Shown: positions 52,336 through 63,916, counted from the stretch's first letter. The stretch: 64,000 bases of DNA from Sphaerisporangium krabiense (GCF_014200435.1 NZ_JACHBR010000001.1:2294001-2358000); one strand, 5' to 3'. A program made the numbers and translations. Notes: generated by a model from the letters alone, not told the origin.

Positions 52336-53136
52336 GTGTACCGCTTCCTCTTGACACCGCGCTGGCTGGCCTTCCACGTGCTGGTCCTGGTGCTCATCCC
52401 CGCCTTCGTGTTCCTGGGCCGGTGGCAGTTCGGGCGGTACGAGGAACGGTCGGCGGCAAGCGACGTCGCGACGACCAACCTCGCGGCGGCGCCCGTGCCG
52501 CTGACCTCGCTGGACAAGCCCGGCGGGTCCGTCCCCGACTCTTCGCGCTTCCGCGCCGTGACGGTCTCCGGGCACTACGATCCGGCCGGCGAGCTGCTGG
52601 TCAGGCGCCGTACGCAGAACAGCAAGCCGGGGTACTACGTGATCACCCCGCTGGTGACCGCCGACGGCGCCGCGGTGATCGTCAACCGCGGCTGGGTGCG
52701 GGTCGGCGCCACCGCGGAGACGCCTCCCGAGGTGCCGCCGCCCCCTTCCGGTGAGGTAACTGTCACTGGCCGGCTACGTCCCGCGGAGACCGAGGAGAGC
52801 ACCGGCATCGAGGAGCGCGCAGGCCTCCCCCCGCGCCAGGTTCTGCTGATCGACACCTCCGCGATCGCCGGGCGCGTGCCGTACCGCCTGTACGGCGGCT
52901 TCGTCGAGCTGACCGAGCAGCGGCCCGCCGCGGCGAGCGCCCCCGAGCCGGTGCCCGCGCCGGACGTCGGCGGCGGAGGCGGCCTCAACCTGGCCTACGG
53001 CGTGCAGTGGTGGCTGTTCATCGCGATCGCGATCGGCGGGTGGATCGCGCTCATCCGCCGCGAGGCGCGCGACCTGAAGGCCGCCGAGGACCAGCCCGCG
53101 ACGAGCGTCGTCCCGACTACCGGCACCGGTGGGTGA
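52336..53136 (+). CDS. SURF1-family cytochrome oxidase assembly protein
   Basis: 266 aa from GTG 52336; the longer frame (from 52273) adds non-homologous residues. Two membrane helices flank an outer domain: the first is near the N-terminus (FHVLVLVLIPAFVFLGRWQFGRYEER, with the family W-Q-x-x-R signature), the second near residue 225 (GVQWWLFIAIAIGGWIALIRREAR). Between them FRAVTVSGHYDPAGELLVRRRTQNSKPGYYVITPLV and VNRGWV are typical SURF1 motifs. It helps insert heme a/Cu into cytochrome c oxidase. The CopD/CtaG fusion at 8.7 kb works in the same process. Confidence 0.93.
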   Translation: MYRFLLTPRWLAFHVLVLVLIPAFVFLGRWQFGRYEERSAASDVATTNLAAAPVPLTSLDKPGGSVPDSSRFRAVTVSGHYDPAGELLVRRRTQNSKPGYYVITPLVTADGAAVIVNRGWVRVGATAETPPEVPPPPSGEVTVTGRLRPAETEESTGIEERAGLPPRQVLLIDTSAIAGRVPYRLYGGFVELTEQRPAAASAPEPVPAPDVGGGGGLNLAYGVQWWLFIAIAIGGWIALIRREARDLKAAEDQPATSVVPTTGTGG

Positions 53137-53142
53137 GGGCCG

Positions 53143-53721
53143 ATGCCGTCGATCGTGTGGGTGAAGGACGAGGGCGCCGAGTACGCCCATGTGGAGCTCT
53201 CCGGCGGACGCCTCTCGGCGGTGGGGACGGCCGTGGGCGGGGGTCCGGTGCCCTACCGGCTCGAGTACGAGCTGCTGACCGGCCCGCGCTACGTGACCGC
53301 CGTCCTGACCGTCCGCAGCGAGGGCGCCGGGTGGACGCGGTCGCTGGACCTGCGGCGGGGGGTGGACGGCGCCTGGTCGATCGGCGCGGACGCCTCCGGA
53401 GCGCTGGAGGGCGCCGAGCCCGGCGGCGACGCCTCCCTGCTCGACGGGGCGCTGGACTGCGATCTCGGGCTGTCGCCGCTGACCAACAGCATGCCGGTGC
53501 TGCGGCACGCCATGCTCGGCGGCGGCGATCCCGTCGATCTCACGATGGCGTGGGTGAGCGTGCCGCACCTCGCGGTGGTCCGGGACGCCCAGCGCTACAC
53601 GCCGCTCGGCGGTGGCGTCGTGCGGTACGAGAGCGACGGGTTCCGGGCGGACATCGCCTTCGGGTCCGAGGGGCTGGTCGCCACCTACCCTGGGATCGCC
53701 CGGCAGGTCACGGCTTCGTGA
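53143..53721 (+). CDS. Putative glycolipid-binding domain protein
   Basis: 192 aa, ATG 53143, 6 nt after the SURF1 stop, with GTGAGGG upstream. The DUF1089/putative glycolipid-binding fold is indicated by an all-beta pattern with EYELLTGPRYVTAVLTVRSEGAGWTRSLDLRRGVDGAW, LDGALDCDLGLSPLTNSMPVLRH and VRYESDGFRADIAFGSEGLVATYPGIA. It resembles the E. coli YvqG/MTH1880-type lipid-binding barrel. Its role is unknown; the short gap suggests co-expression with SURF1, though a functional link is not obvious. Confidence 0.88.
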   Translation: MPSIVWVKDEGAEYAHVELSGGRLSAVGTAVGGGPVPYRLEYELLTGPRYVTAVLTVRSEGAGWTRSLDLRRGVDGAWSIGADASGALEGAEPGGDASLLDGALDCDLGLSPLTNSMPVLRHAMLGGGDPVDLTMAWVSVPHLAVVRDAQRYTPLGGGVVRYESDGFRADIAFGSEGLVATYPGIARQVTAS

Positions 53722-53819
53722 CCGCATAAATGCGCTCTCATCACGATATTTGGCCAGAGGTCCAGCAGCGCCGGGCGTCGCTCCGCTTGCGAACGGATAC
53801 CAACCGGAGACCTCCCAGC

Positions 53820-53849
53820 TTGTGTGGTGTTATTCCTGCGGCATACGGT
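53820..53849 (+). promoter_or_regulatory. Promoter for a leaderless amidohydrolase transcript
   Basis: TTGTGT (53820-53825) and TACGGT (53844-53849) with an 18-bp spacer form a good -35/-10 pair. GTG 53857 is 7 nt after the -10 and has no ribosome site, fitting transcription that starts at the start codon. Confidence 0.5.
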
Positions 53850-53856
53850 TTTCCTC

Positions 53857-55053
53857 GTGAACACATCGCTGCCCCCTGACCCCGAGCCAAGGCGGCGCGA
53901 CTATGTGATCATGAGCGTCGACGATCACCTGATCGAGCCGCCGGACGTCTTCGAGGGACGGCTCCCGCAGAAGTACGCCGACGTCGCCCCCAAGGTGGTC
54001 GAGACCGAGGCCGGCCACCAGGTCTGGCGGTACGGCGGCGGCACCTATTCCTGCGCGGGCATGGACGTCGGCGCCGGCCTGCCCCGCGAGCAGTGGACCC
54101 TCGACCCCGTGCGGTTCGAGAACATGCGCCCCGGCTGCCACGACATCGAGGCCCGCATCTCGGACATGGACATCGCGGGCATCTGGGCCGCGATCAACTT
54201 CCCCGGCATGCTCGCCGTCCAGTCCGGCATGGCCTTCGCCAAGACCCGCGACCAGGATCTCGGCCTGGCCCTCACGCGCGCCTACAACGACTGGCACTGC
54301 GACGTCTGGGCCGGCACCTACCCCGAGCGCATCATCGCCCTGCAGCTCCCCTGGCTCCCCGATCCCGAGGTCGCGGCCAAGGAGATCCGGGCCAACGCCG
54401 CGCGGGGCTTCAAGGCGGTCGTCTTCCCCGAGTTCCCGACCCGCCTTCGCCTGCCGTCCATCCACACCGGCCACTGGGACCCGTTCTTCGCCGCCTGTGA
54501 GGAGACGGGAACGGTCCTGTGCCTGCACACCGGCGCCTCGTCGTGGTCGCCCGTGCCCTCGCCCGACACCCCGATCGAGGCCATCACCACGATGATCCCG
54601 GCCAGCGCGATGTTCGCCTGCGCCGACTGGCTGTGGTCGGGCGTCCCGCTGCGCTTCCCCAAACTGCGCATCCTCATCGTCGAGGGCGGCGTCGGATGGC
54701 TCCCCATGCTGTCCGCCCGCGCCGACTACGCCCTCGACCACCCGGTGGCCGGCGAGGCGACCTGGGAGGGGGGCCTGAAGCCGAGCGAGGTCCTGCGCCG
54801 CAACTTCTACTTCGGCACGTTGGACGACTACGCCCTGTCCGGCGTGCGCCTCGCCGTGGGCCTCGAGCACGTCCTGCTCGAAAGCGGCTACCCCCGCTCG
54901 GAGTCCACCTGGCCCGACGTCCAGAAGGCCCTGGCCCGCAACCTCGGCAGCCTGCCGCCCGCCGACATCGCCCGGGTGGCCTACGGCAACGCCGCCCGCC
55001 TCTTCGGCCACCCGTTGCCGTCGCGGGCGTGGCTGCTGCGCGAGGAGCTCTGA
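53857..55053 (+). CDS. Amidohydrolase-2 family protein with altered active-site motif
   Basis: 398 aa from GTG 53857, which fits the leaderless promoter; a GTG at 53824 would add 11 residues upstream of the homologous start. This is a TIM-barrel amidohydrolase: MSVDDHLIEPPDVFEGRLP, INFPGMLAVQSGMAFAKTRDQDL, GFKAVVFPEFPTRL, LHTGASSW (metal His) and RFPKLRILIVEGGVGWLPML. In relatives the last metal/catalytic Asp lies in VDYPHxDSTWPD; here it reads SGYPRSESTWPD, so that Asp and the following His are Gly and Arg. The protein may be a non-hydrolytic member or use another residue. Confidence 0.85.
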   Translation: MNTSLPPDPEPRRRDYVIMSVDDHLIEPPDVFEGRLPQKYADVAPKVVETEAGHQVWRYGGGTYSCAGMDVGAGLPREQWTLDPVRFENMRPGCHDIEARISDMDIAGIWAAINFPGMLAVQSGMAFAKTRDQDLGLALTRAYNDWHCDVWAGTYPERIIALQLPWLPDPEVAAKEIRANAARGFKAVVFPEFPTRLRLPSIHTGHWDPFFAACEETGTVLCLHTGASSWSPVPSPDTPIEAITTMIPASAMFACADWLWSGVPLRFPKLRILIVEGGVGWLPMLSARADYALDHPVAGEATWEGGLKPSEVLRRNFYFGTLDDYALSGVRLAVGLEHVLLESGYPRSESTWPDVQKALARNLGSLPPADIARVAYGNAARLFGHPLPSRAWLLREEL

Positions 55054-55062
55054 CCCCGGGCC

Positions 55063-55425
55063 TCAGACGACCTCGCCGACGACCTTCCTGCGCTCCCAGT
55101 CGAGGTAGCGGCCGCTCTCGCCGAGCAGGGACGTCATCAGCCACAGGAACACGCCGAAGTCGTCGGCCACGCCGATCAGCGCGAGGAAGTCGGGGATGAC
55201 GTCGATCGGCGAGATGATGTAGACGATGCCGAGCCCCATCAGGGCGAGCTTGCCCTTGCCGAGATCGCGGTAGTCCCCGCGCATCGCGCCGGAGACCATT
55301 CTCGGCAGTGCCTTCAGGCGGGCGCCCAGGCCGTGGGACCCCGCCCGGGAGACCTCCTGGTAGGCGCGATAGGCCGCCGCCGCGCGCCCGGCCCTGCCCA
55401 CGGAACCTCCGCGACCCTTGACCAT
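55063..55425 (-). CDS. YkvA-family (DUF1232) membrane protein
   Basis: 120 aa from ATG 55425 with GGGGAG upstream. The DUF1232 core KLALMGLGIVYIISPIDVIPDFLALIGVADDFGVFLWLMTSLLGESGRYLDWE is diagnostic, with the SPIDxIPD motif between two short hydrophobic helices. The basic N-terminus is probably cytoplasmic. The function is unknown; the family is widespread. It is convergent with the amidohydrolase gene, 9 nt between stops. Confidence 0.92.
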   Translation of the reverse strand: MVKGRGGSVGRAGRAAAAYRAYQEVSRAGSHGLGARLKALPRMVSGAMRGDYRDLGKGKLALMGLGIVYIISPIDVIPDFLALIGVADDFGVFLWLMTSLLGESGRYLDWERRKVVGEVV

Positions 55426-55605
55426 GCCGGCTCCCCTCCGTTCGTGCCGCACGCGCACCGTCGGATACGTCCACCGCCGACTACCCCCGCGCGTACTCCG
55501 ATAACGTGCGCCCCCTTCGCCCGGTTCCTCCGGGGTGTCCGGTTAGGGCACTGTCACCATCCCGGCAGAGGGCCCGGCAGAGGGGTCGGCGAAGGGGCCG
55601 GCGTC

Positions 55606-56280
55606 TCAGGCGCGCAGCTCGCGCATCGCCGTGAGGAAATCCTTGGTCACCCCGCGCAGCCCGGGCAGATGCGACAGCCCCACGAGCCGGTCGATGAGCG
55701 GGACCATCACCTCGATCAGCCGGTACGTGCGCGCGCACCCCGGCGAGGTGTCGTGCACCCAGTACAGGACCATCCCCATCGACGCCAGCCACAACAGCTC
55801 GGGCAGCTCCTCGCGCAGCTCGGCGTCGATGCGCGCGTCCGACCCCTCGACGACCCGGCGGTAGACGGCCACCGCCGCCTCCCGCGCGGGGGTGGACTCC
55901 CCACTGAACGGGCTGAGCGGGTTGCTCGGCTCTGACGCGTGTTTGAAGAACTTGACGGCGAAGTCGTGGTACGGCTCCGACACCCGCACCCAGGCGCCCA
56001 GCACGCCGCTCAGCCGCGCGGCGAACTTGCGCTCCGAGGCCAGCAGATCGCGGCACGCGGCCTCGTGCTCGGACTGCGCGCGATCGTAGTAGGCCTGGAC
56101 GAGCTGTTCCTTGGACGAGAAGTAGTAATAGGCGTTCCCCACGGAGACGCCCGCCTCGGCCGCGATGGCCCGCATCGTCGTCGCCTCGTACCCCCGCTCC
56201 CTGAAGAGGCGCAGGGCCGTCTCGACGATGAGATCCCGGGTCTTCTCTCCTCCGCGCGCTCTGGGCGTCGATTCGGCCAC
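55606..56280 (-). CDS. TetR-family transcriptional regulator
   Basis: 224 aa from GTG 56280. The helix-turn-helix RDLIVETALRLFRERGYEATTMRAIAAEAGVSVGNAYYYFSSKEQLVQAYY is standard, with a helical ligand domain including SEPSNPLSPFSGESTPAREAAVAVYRRVVEGSDARI. The much longer open frame upstream overlaps the peptidase region in another strand and is not used. TACAGT (56292-56287) lies 6 nt before the GTG, so this mRNA is probably leaderless. It is divergent from the M15-like peptidase gene; which gene it regulates is unknown. Confidence 0.92.
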   Translation of the reverse strand: MAESTPRARGGEKTRDLIVETALRLFRERGYEATTMRAIAAEAGVSVGNAYYYFSSKEQLVQAYYDRAQSEHEAACRDLLASERKFAARLSGVLGAWVRVSEPYHDFAVKFFKHASEPSNPLSPFSGESTPAREAAVAVYRRVVEGSDARIDAELREELPELLWLASMGMVLYWVHDTSPGCARTYRLIEVMVPLIDRLVGLSHLPGLRGVTKDFLTAMRELRA

Positions 56281-56286
56281 GTGGCC

Positions 56287-56292
56287 ACTGTA
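56287..56292 (-). promoter_or_regulatory. TANNNT -10 for a leaderless TetR transcript
   Basis: TACAGT on the minus strand ends 6 nt before GTG 56280, with no ribosome site between. A -35 is not obvious. Confidence 0.35.
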
Positions 56293-56433
56293 CGGCCCGC
56301 AGCCCGTCAAGGTCACAGACGGCCAGCTTGTCCGCCATTTTCGCGCAAAAACACGCAGAGTAGTGGAGTCAGCACTTTCCCCGAATGGGATAGATCCTCG
56401 TGGCGGAGGGGCGCCCTGCGACAGAGGACGAAT

Positions 56434-57177
56434 ATGGGTTTGCATCCCGGTGGACGCGGGCCCGCGTGGCTCGGTGCCTGCGCGTTGCTCGCCGTGCAGA
56501 TCACAGTGACGGGGCTGGCCTCGGCGCGGCCCGCCTCCGCTTCCGCCCCACGACGGCCGGCCGCCGCGCACGGGGCCGCGGACGCCGCCCGGCACCGGCC
56601 CGACGCGACGTCACCGGCCGCGCGCCACGCCGCGCGCGTCCGCACGCTGAACAACGCGCTGCCCGCCACCCGCTACGCGACCAACGCCCCGCGGCTCGGC
56701 CGGGCCGCGGCGGCCGCCCAGGCGCGCACCGGCGTGCTCGGCGCCGCCCTGTGGCGGCAGCACAGGCTCTACCACGCCGTACGCCTGGGGCACGTCCAGG
56801 CCGCGCGGCGGCTGCGCCACGCGGGGCTCGGGCGGCGGTCGTCCGGGCACTGCGCGAACCGCCACCGGCGCTCCTGCACCTCGCTGGACACCGTGCGGCT
56901 CGGCACCCTGTGGGGAGTGGTCGACCTGAAGCGCCGCAGCCGCTGCCCGCTCGTCGTGACCGGAGGCACCGAGGCCGGCCACGCGCACGGTCCCCGCAGC
57001 CACGGCCAGGGCTACAAGCTGGACATCGAACACAACAAGTGCGTCGACCGGTACATCCGCGCGAAGCAGCGGGGCACGGTGCGCGGCGACGGCGCGGGAA
57101 CCTACTCCGAACGCCGCCCGCAGGGGCACACGGTGTACGCCGACGAGCCGAGCCACTGGGACATCACGTTCCTCTGA
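56434..57177 (+). CDS. Secreted M15-like metallopeptidase
   Basis: 247 aa from ATG 56434 (GAGGACG upstream). A signal peptide (GAWLGACALLAVQITVTGLASA) ends near residue 30, followed by a ~100-residue low-complexity Ala/Arg/His-rich region and a C-terminal catalytic-like domain: GTLWGVVDLKRRSRCPLVVTGGTEAGHAHGPRSHGQGYKLDIEHNKCVDRYI and HWDITFL. The H-x6-8-D plus late HW pattern is that of zinc D,D-carboxypeptidase/endolysin-like M15 enzymes, which trim or cut peptidoglycan. The C-terminus is complete. It is probably a wall-remodelling enzyme or autolysin. Confidence 0.75.
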   Translation: MGLHPGGRGPAWLGACALLAVQITVTGLASARPASASAPRRPAAAHGAADAARHRPDATSPAARHAARVRTLNNALPATRYATNAPRLGRAAAAAQARTGVLGAALWRQHRLYHAVRLGHVQAARRLRHAGLGRRSSGHCANRHRRSCTSLDTVRLGTLWGVVDLKRRSRCPLVVTGGTEAGHAHGPRSHGQGYKLDIEHNKCVDRYIRAKQRGTVRGDGAGTYSERRPQGHTVYADEPSHWDITFL

Positions 57178-57194
57178 CGCCCTCGCCGGCGCGG

Positions 57195-57222
57195 GGTGGG
57201 AGCCCCCGGGGGGACTCCCACC
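57195..57222. terminator. Bidirectional hairpin between peptidase gene and asd
   Basis: GGTGGGAG (57195-57202) pairs with CTCCCACC (57215-57222), and an inner CCCCC/GGGGG run extends the stem. It sits between two convergent stops. Confidence 0.65.
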
Positions 57223-57231
57223 GCGGCGGGC

Positions 57232-59612
<2,381 letters not shown>

Positions 59613-59691
59613 GGGATGTCTCCCAAAGGTTCGGTCTGCGGAGCTCACAGTCTACTTGGGCGCTCTGCGGAGCCGACTGAATTACCCACTA

Positions 59692-59700
59692 TGTGGACAA
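59692..59700 (+). other. DnaA box upstream of ask
   Basis: TGTGGACAA is the exact complement of the actinomycete DnaA box TTGTCCACA. It lies about 80 bp upstream of the aspartokinase start. A single box is often chance. Confidence 0.3.
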
Positions 59701-59757
59701 CCGGGCACTTCACGCCGTCTGTACGGCCGTTCCTCCGCGCGGGACCGCCCTCGCGGA

Positions 59758-60288
59758 TCAGGCGATCGTCGACTCCTCCACGACGTCCAGGCGCGTGTGC
59801 GCGACGAGCGCCTGCAGGGCGCGCAGCGCCGCGCCGGCGTGGTTGCCCCAGGTGTTGAAGTAGGAGTACTGCCACCACCACAGGGCCTCCAGCGGACGCC
59901 CGGCCCGGTAGTGGCCGAGGCCGTGGACCAGGTCGGCGGCGACCGCGGTGAGGTCGTCCGACAGGCGGTAGTGCGTGACGCCGGTGTCCTTGTACGGGTC
60001 GAAGACCTCGACGTAGTCGTCCACGGGGCCGAGGCGTGTGGCGAGCGCCGTGCGCATGCCGTCCAGGTCGGGGTCGGGACCGGTCGCGGGCTCGACGTTG
60101 CCCTGCAGGATCACGTCCTGAACGGCCCCGAGCTGGGCGCCCGCCAGGCTGACCTGCGAGACCTCGACCAGCAGCATCGCGAGTATGGCGTCACCGCCCT
60201 CACCGCCGGCGAGCCTCGTCAGCCCGTCGAGGTAGTTCTGCGTGTGCGCCGCGACGCTGTCGGCCAGAGCATTCCACTCGTCAAACAT
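59758..60288 (-). CDS. DUF5063-family protein
   Basis: 176 aa, ATG 60288 with GGAGGTTGC upstream; it overlaps the recR stop by 8 nt. The family pattern includes [123 protein letters not shown]. Actinomycetes keep this gene between recR and ask, but its function is unknown. Coupling with recR suggests a shared, perhaps DNA-related or growth-linked, role. Confidence 0.88.
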   Translation of the reverse strand: MFDEWNALADSVAAHTQNYLDGLTRLAGGEGGDAILAMLLVEVSQVSLAGAQLGAVQDVILQGNVEPATGPDPDLDGMRTALATRLGPVDDYVEVFDPYKDTGVTHYRLSDDLTAVAADLVHGLGHYRAGRPLEALWWWQYSYFNTWGNHAGAALRALQALVAHTRLDVVEESTIA

Positions 60289-60880
60289 CCAGCAACCTCC
60301 GTCCTTCGAAAGCGCGGCCCAAAGTGACCTCGTCGGCGTACTCGAGGTCTCCGCCCACCGGCAGTCCGCTGGCCAATCGTGTGACTTTCAAACCCATGGG
60401 TTTGACCAGACGCGCGAGATAGGTCGCCGTGGCCTCCCCTTCGAGGTTCGGGTCGGTCGCCAGGATCAGCTCGGTGACCTGCCCGTCCGCCAGCCGCGTC
60501 ATCAGCTCGCGGATCCGCAGATCGTCGGGACCCACCCCCTCGATAGGGCTGATCGCCCCGCCGAGAACGTGGTAGCGCCCGCGGAACTCGCGGGTCTTCT
60601 CGATGGCCACGACGTCCTTGGGCTCCTCGACCACGCAGATGACGTGCGGGTCGCGCCGGGCGTCCCGGCAGATCCGGCACTCCTCCTCGGACGCGACGTT
60701 GCCGCAGACCCGGCAGAAGCGGACCTTCTCCTTGACCTCCAGCAGCGCGTGCGCCAGGCGTTTGACGTCGACCGGGTCCGCGGCCAGCAGGTGGAAGGCG
60801 ATGCGCTGCGCGCTCTTCGGACCGACGCCGGGCAGCAGGCCGAGCTCGTCGATCAGGTTCTGGACGACCCCCTCGTACAT
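60281..60880 (-). CDS. recR: Recombination protein RecR
   Basis: 199 aa, ATG 60880. It acts with RecF and RecO to load RecA on gapped DNA. The helix-hairpin-helix start ([24 protein letters not shown]), the four-Cys zinc site ([16 protein letters not shown]) and the TOPRIM domain ([43 protein letters not shown]) are intact. It starts 5 nt before the ybaB stop is reached on this strand, so ybaB-recR-DUF5063 is one operon. Confidence 0.97.
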   Translation of the reverse strand: MYEGVVQNLIDELGLLPGVGPKSAQRIAFHLLAADPVDVKRLAHALLEVKEKVRFCRVCGNVASEEECRICRDARRDPHVICVVEEPKDVVAIEKTREFRGRYHVLGGAISPIEGVGPDDLRIRELMTRLADGQVTELILATDPNLEGEATATYLARLVKPMGLKVTRLASGLPVGGDLEYADEVTLGRAFEGRRLLDV

Positions 60881-60885
60881 GACGG

Positions 60886-61233
60886 TCAGAACCCTGGCAG
60901 CTGGAATCCGCCCCCGCCGAGCCCCTGCGCCAGCGGGCCGAGCTTCTCCTGCTGGAGCTCGCTGGCCGCGCGGACGGCGTCGCGCACCGCGGCGATCACC
61001 AGGTCGGCGATCGTGTCGGCCGTGTCCTGCGGGTCGCCGGCGTCGACGGCCTTGGGACTGATCTTCAGCTCCAGCAGCTCACCGCTGCCGTTGACGGTCG
61101 CGACGACGAGGCCGCCTCCTGCGGACCCCTCGATCTGCGCGTCGCTGAGCTCCTGCTGGGCCGTCGCGAGCTGCTGCTGCATGAGCTGCGCCTGCTCCAG
61201 CAACTGCTGCAGATTGACATCCCCTGGATTCAC
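60886..61233 (-). CDS. YbaB/EbfC nucleoid-associated protein
   Basis: 115 aa from GTG 61233 with GAGGAG 10 nt upstream; the longer 247-aa frame is non-coding upstream. It has the family form: a Gln-rich helical start ([34 protein letters not shown]), a beta core ([23 protein letters not shown]) and a C-terminal helix ([29 protein letters not shown]). It binds DNA as a dimer and is nearly always between dnaX and recR. The 432-nt spacer 61234-61665 to dnaX has no convincing gene and probably holds the ybaB-recR promoter. Confidence 0.95.
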   Translation of the reverse strand: MNPGDVNLQQLLEQAQLMQQQLATAQQELSDAQIEGSAGGGLVVATVNGSGELLELKISPKAVDAGDPQDTADTIADLVIAAVRDAVRAASELQQEKLGPLAQGLGGGGFQLPGF

Positions 61234-61665
61234 GATCGTGCGCTCCTCATGGCTTCGCGTGTGGCACGAGCCTACGGGGTTTGCCACGCATGTTGCACTG
61301 GCGCACGGTGGTGTTCGGACCGCCGCCCCCGCCGGGCGCGCCGCGCCCGCGCGGCCCGCCGCAGGTCGGAGCCGGGGAGGTGACGGCGGTGGCGGGGCCG
61401 GGTGTGCCTGTGGGGACGAGGTTCCCGGCGCGCCGCGGCGGACCGGCCGCGCGCCGGGGAGCGCTCCTCGGCCCCGGACCGGCCGGGCCTCGCCGCGGGA
61501 CGCGCGGACGCCGCCGGTTCCCGCCGGGTCACGAGCGCCTGCGGCCGGCGTCAACCCCCGCTCCCCATGGAGGGCAGGACCTTCCGCTTCCGCCCATGCG
61601 CGTGCCAACGGCGCGCCGGATCGGGTCATGAAACGCCAACCCCCGACAAGGAATCGGCAAGGACG

Positions 61666-63813
61666 CTAGCCGTGGTCGATCTCGCCGATGATCTGACCGC
61701 CCAGTTCGCGCTGGACCAGGGCCATGCCGGTCAGCGCGTCGGCGTCGGCGTCCGCGTCGTTGAGCGGGTCGACCTCGTCGGCGTCCGTGACCCCGGAGCC
61801 GGCACGGCCGGGCACCGCGTCCGGCCAGCCGGCCGCGCCCGCCTGCCGGGGACCGGCCTGCGCCGCGGCGTTCGCCGCCGAGCGCGCCGCCGCGAGCCCC
61901 CCGCTCGCCGGGCCGCGTCCGCCGCCGGGAGGGCCGCCGACGTCGTCCGGGGGCGGGGCGTCCGGCCAGGGGTCGTCATCGGACTGCGCCGCCGGAGCCT
62001 GGGGCCGCCCGGCCGGCTGCCGCCGCGCGGGCGCCTGCGGGGCAGGAGACGGGGGCGGGGGCGCCTGCGGGGCGGGAGCGTTCTCGGGCCGGGACGGCGC
62101 CGGGCGGGCCGCGGGCGGAGCATGCCGCGCCGGCGCGCCTCCCGCCGGGGGTCCCGACGATCCGGCGACGACGGCCTCGACCTTCCACGTGCCGCCCATG
62201 ACCTCGGCGATCGCCGCCGCCACCACGGTGTCCTTGGTGCCGTTGACGAAGTAGCGCATGGCGCCGACCTGGCTGTAGCCCAGGGTGACGATGTTGCCCT
62301 CGACGCCGATGACCTCGGCGTGCGTGCTCACGTTGGCCCAGACCGCCGGGGAACGCCGCTTGAGCGTGTCGAGCACCTGCGGCCAGGTGTGCTGCAGGGC
62401 GCCGCCCTGCGGGGCCACCCGGGGAGCGGGGGCGGGATCGGAGGCGGGCTCCGGGCGGCTCGGCTGCCCGCCCGACCCCGGCTTCGCCGCGGCGGGCCAG
62501 TCGTCGCCCGCGGGACGCGCCGCGGGCGGGCGGGGCTCGGCCCGCTCCGCCTCCTCAACGCGCGGGGCGGGCGCGGCGGGCTCGGCACGTGCCACGGGCC
62601 GCGGGGCGGGCGGAGGCTCGGCGGACGCCGCGACGGCGGCCGGCGCCGCGGCCACGACCCCGCCGCGCTCCAGGCGCTCCAGGCGGGCCATCATCGCCGC
62701 CTCGCCCCCCTCGGCGCCGGGGAGCAGCACGCGGGCGCACATGAGCTCCAGGAGCAGCCTCGGGGACGTCGCGCCGCGCATCTCGGTCAGCCCGGCGTTG
62801 AACACCTCGGCCGCCCGGGTCAGCTCGGCGGGCCCCATCGAGGCCGCCTGCGCGGCGAGCCGCTCCAGCTCGTCGGCCGGATGGTCGAGCAGGCCGCTGG
62901 ACGTCGCCTCGGGGACGTTGGCGATCACCACCAGGTCGCGGAAGCGCTCGAGGAGGTCGGCGGCGAACCGGCGCGGATCGTGACCCCCCTCGATGACCCG
63001 GTGGACCGCCGCGAAGACCTTGGCCCCGTCGCGCCGCGCGAACGCGGTGACGATCTCGTCCAGCAGGTCGGCGTCGGTGTACCCCAGGAGCGAGACGGCG
63101 CGGGCGTAGGTGATCCCGGCGTCGTCCGCGCCGGCCAGGAGCTGGTCGAGGATCGACAGCGAGTCACGGGCCGACCCGGCGCCCGCGCGCACGACCAGCG
63201 GCAGCGCGGCCGGCTCGTACGGCACGGACTCGGAGCCGAGGATCTCCTCCATCAGCTGGCGCAGCGTCGCCGGCGGCATGAGCCGGAAGGGGTAGTGGTG
63301 GGTTCGCGACTTGATGGTGCCGATGACCTTCTCGGGCTCGGTGGTCGCGAAGACGAACTTCAGGTGCGGCGGAGGCTCTTCGACGAGCTTGAGCAGCGCG
63401 TTGAAACCCTCGCGGGTCACCATGTGCGCCTCGTCGATGATGTAGATCTTGAACCGCGCGGAGACGGGCGCGAAGAACGCGCGCTCGCGCAGGTCGCGGG
63501 CGTCGTCCACGCCACCGTGCGAGGCGGCGTCGATCTCGATGACGTCCAGGTGGCCCGGCCCGGTGGGAGCGAGGGCCACGCAGGACTCGCAGACGCCACA
63601 GGGGTCGGGCGTGGGGCCCTTCTCGCAGTTCAGCGAGCGGGCGAGGATGCGCGCGCTGGAGGTCTTGCCGCAGCCACGCGGGCCGCTGAACAGGTAGGCG
63701 TGGTTGATGCGCCCGGTGCGCAGCGCCTGTCGGAGCGGCTCGGTGACGTGTTCCTGACCCTTGACCTCGGCGAACGTCCCAGGCCGGTATTTGCGGTAGA
63801 GAGCGAGACTCAT
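61666..63813 (-). CDS. dnaX: DNA polymerase III subunit gamma/tau
   Basis: 715 aa from ATG 63813 with GGAGACGGC upstream. It is the clamp-loader ATPase. Walker A is SGPRGCGKTSSARILARSL (about 45-60), the zinc site CEKGPTPDPCGVCESC follows, Walker B is YIIDEAHMVTREGFNALLKLVEEPP, sensor I is FVFATTEPEKVIGTIKSRTHHYPFR, and the collar domain ends near residue 370. A long Pro/Ala/Arg-rich linker (about 385-480 and 565-690) surrounds a tau-type C-terminal domain (LQHTWPQVLDTLKRRSPAVWANVSTHAEVIGVEGNIVTLGYSQVGAMRYF). It needs no frameshift to make the tau form in this frame. Confidence 0.97.
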   Translation of the reverse strand: MSLALYRKYRPGTFAEVKGQEHVTEPLRQALRTGRINHAYLFSGPRGCGKTSSARILARSLNCEKGPTPDPCGVCESCVALAPTGPGHLDVIEIDAASHGGVDDARDLRERAFFAPVSARFKIYIIDEAHMVTREGFNALLKLVEEPPPHLKFVFATTEPEKVIGTIKSRTHHYPFRLMPPATLRQLMEEILGSESVPYEPAALPLVVRAGAGSARDSLSILDQLLAGADDAGITYARAVSLLGYTDADLLDEIVTAFARRDGAKVFAAVHRVIEGGHDPRRFAADLLERFRDLVVIANVPEATSSGLLDHPADELERLAAQAASMGPAELTRAAEVFNAGLTEMRGATSPRLLLELMCARVLLPGAEGGEAAMMARLERLERGGVVAAAPAAVAASAEPPPAPRPVARAEPAAPAPRVEEAERAEPRPPAARPAGDDWPAAAKPGSGGQPSRPEPASDPAPAPRVAPQGGALQHTWPQVLDTLKRRSPAVWANVSTHAEVIGVEGNIVTLGYSQVGAMRYFVNGTKDTVVAAAIAEVMGGTWKVEAVVAGSSGPPAGGAPARHAPPAARPAPSRPENAPAPQAPPPPSPAPQAPARRQPAGRPQAPAAQSDDDPWPDAPPPDDVGGPPGGGRGPASGGLAAARSAANAAAQAGPRQAGAAGWPDAVPGRAGSGVTDADEVDPLNDADADADALTGMALVQRELGGQIIGEIDHG

Positions 63814-63916
63814 GCCGTCTCCTCGCCTAGGGGGTCGGAGTGCGAAGCGCCGGCGGCCCGCGGGCGTCACGCGCGGCGATCGGATCGCGCGCCTGACGAC
63901 GGTGGCCCCAGCGAAG

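Noticed and set aside
61281-61631. Plus-strand 116-codon frame between ybaB and dnaX
   Set aside because: Pro/Gly/Arg-rich run typical of random frames in GC-rich spacer, with no ribosome site.
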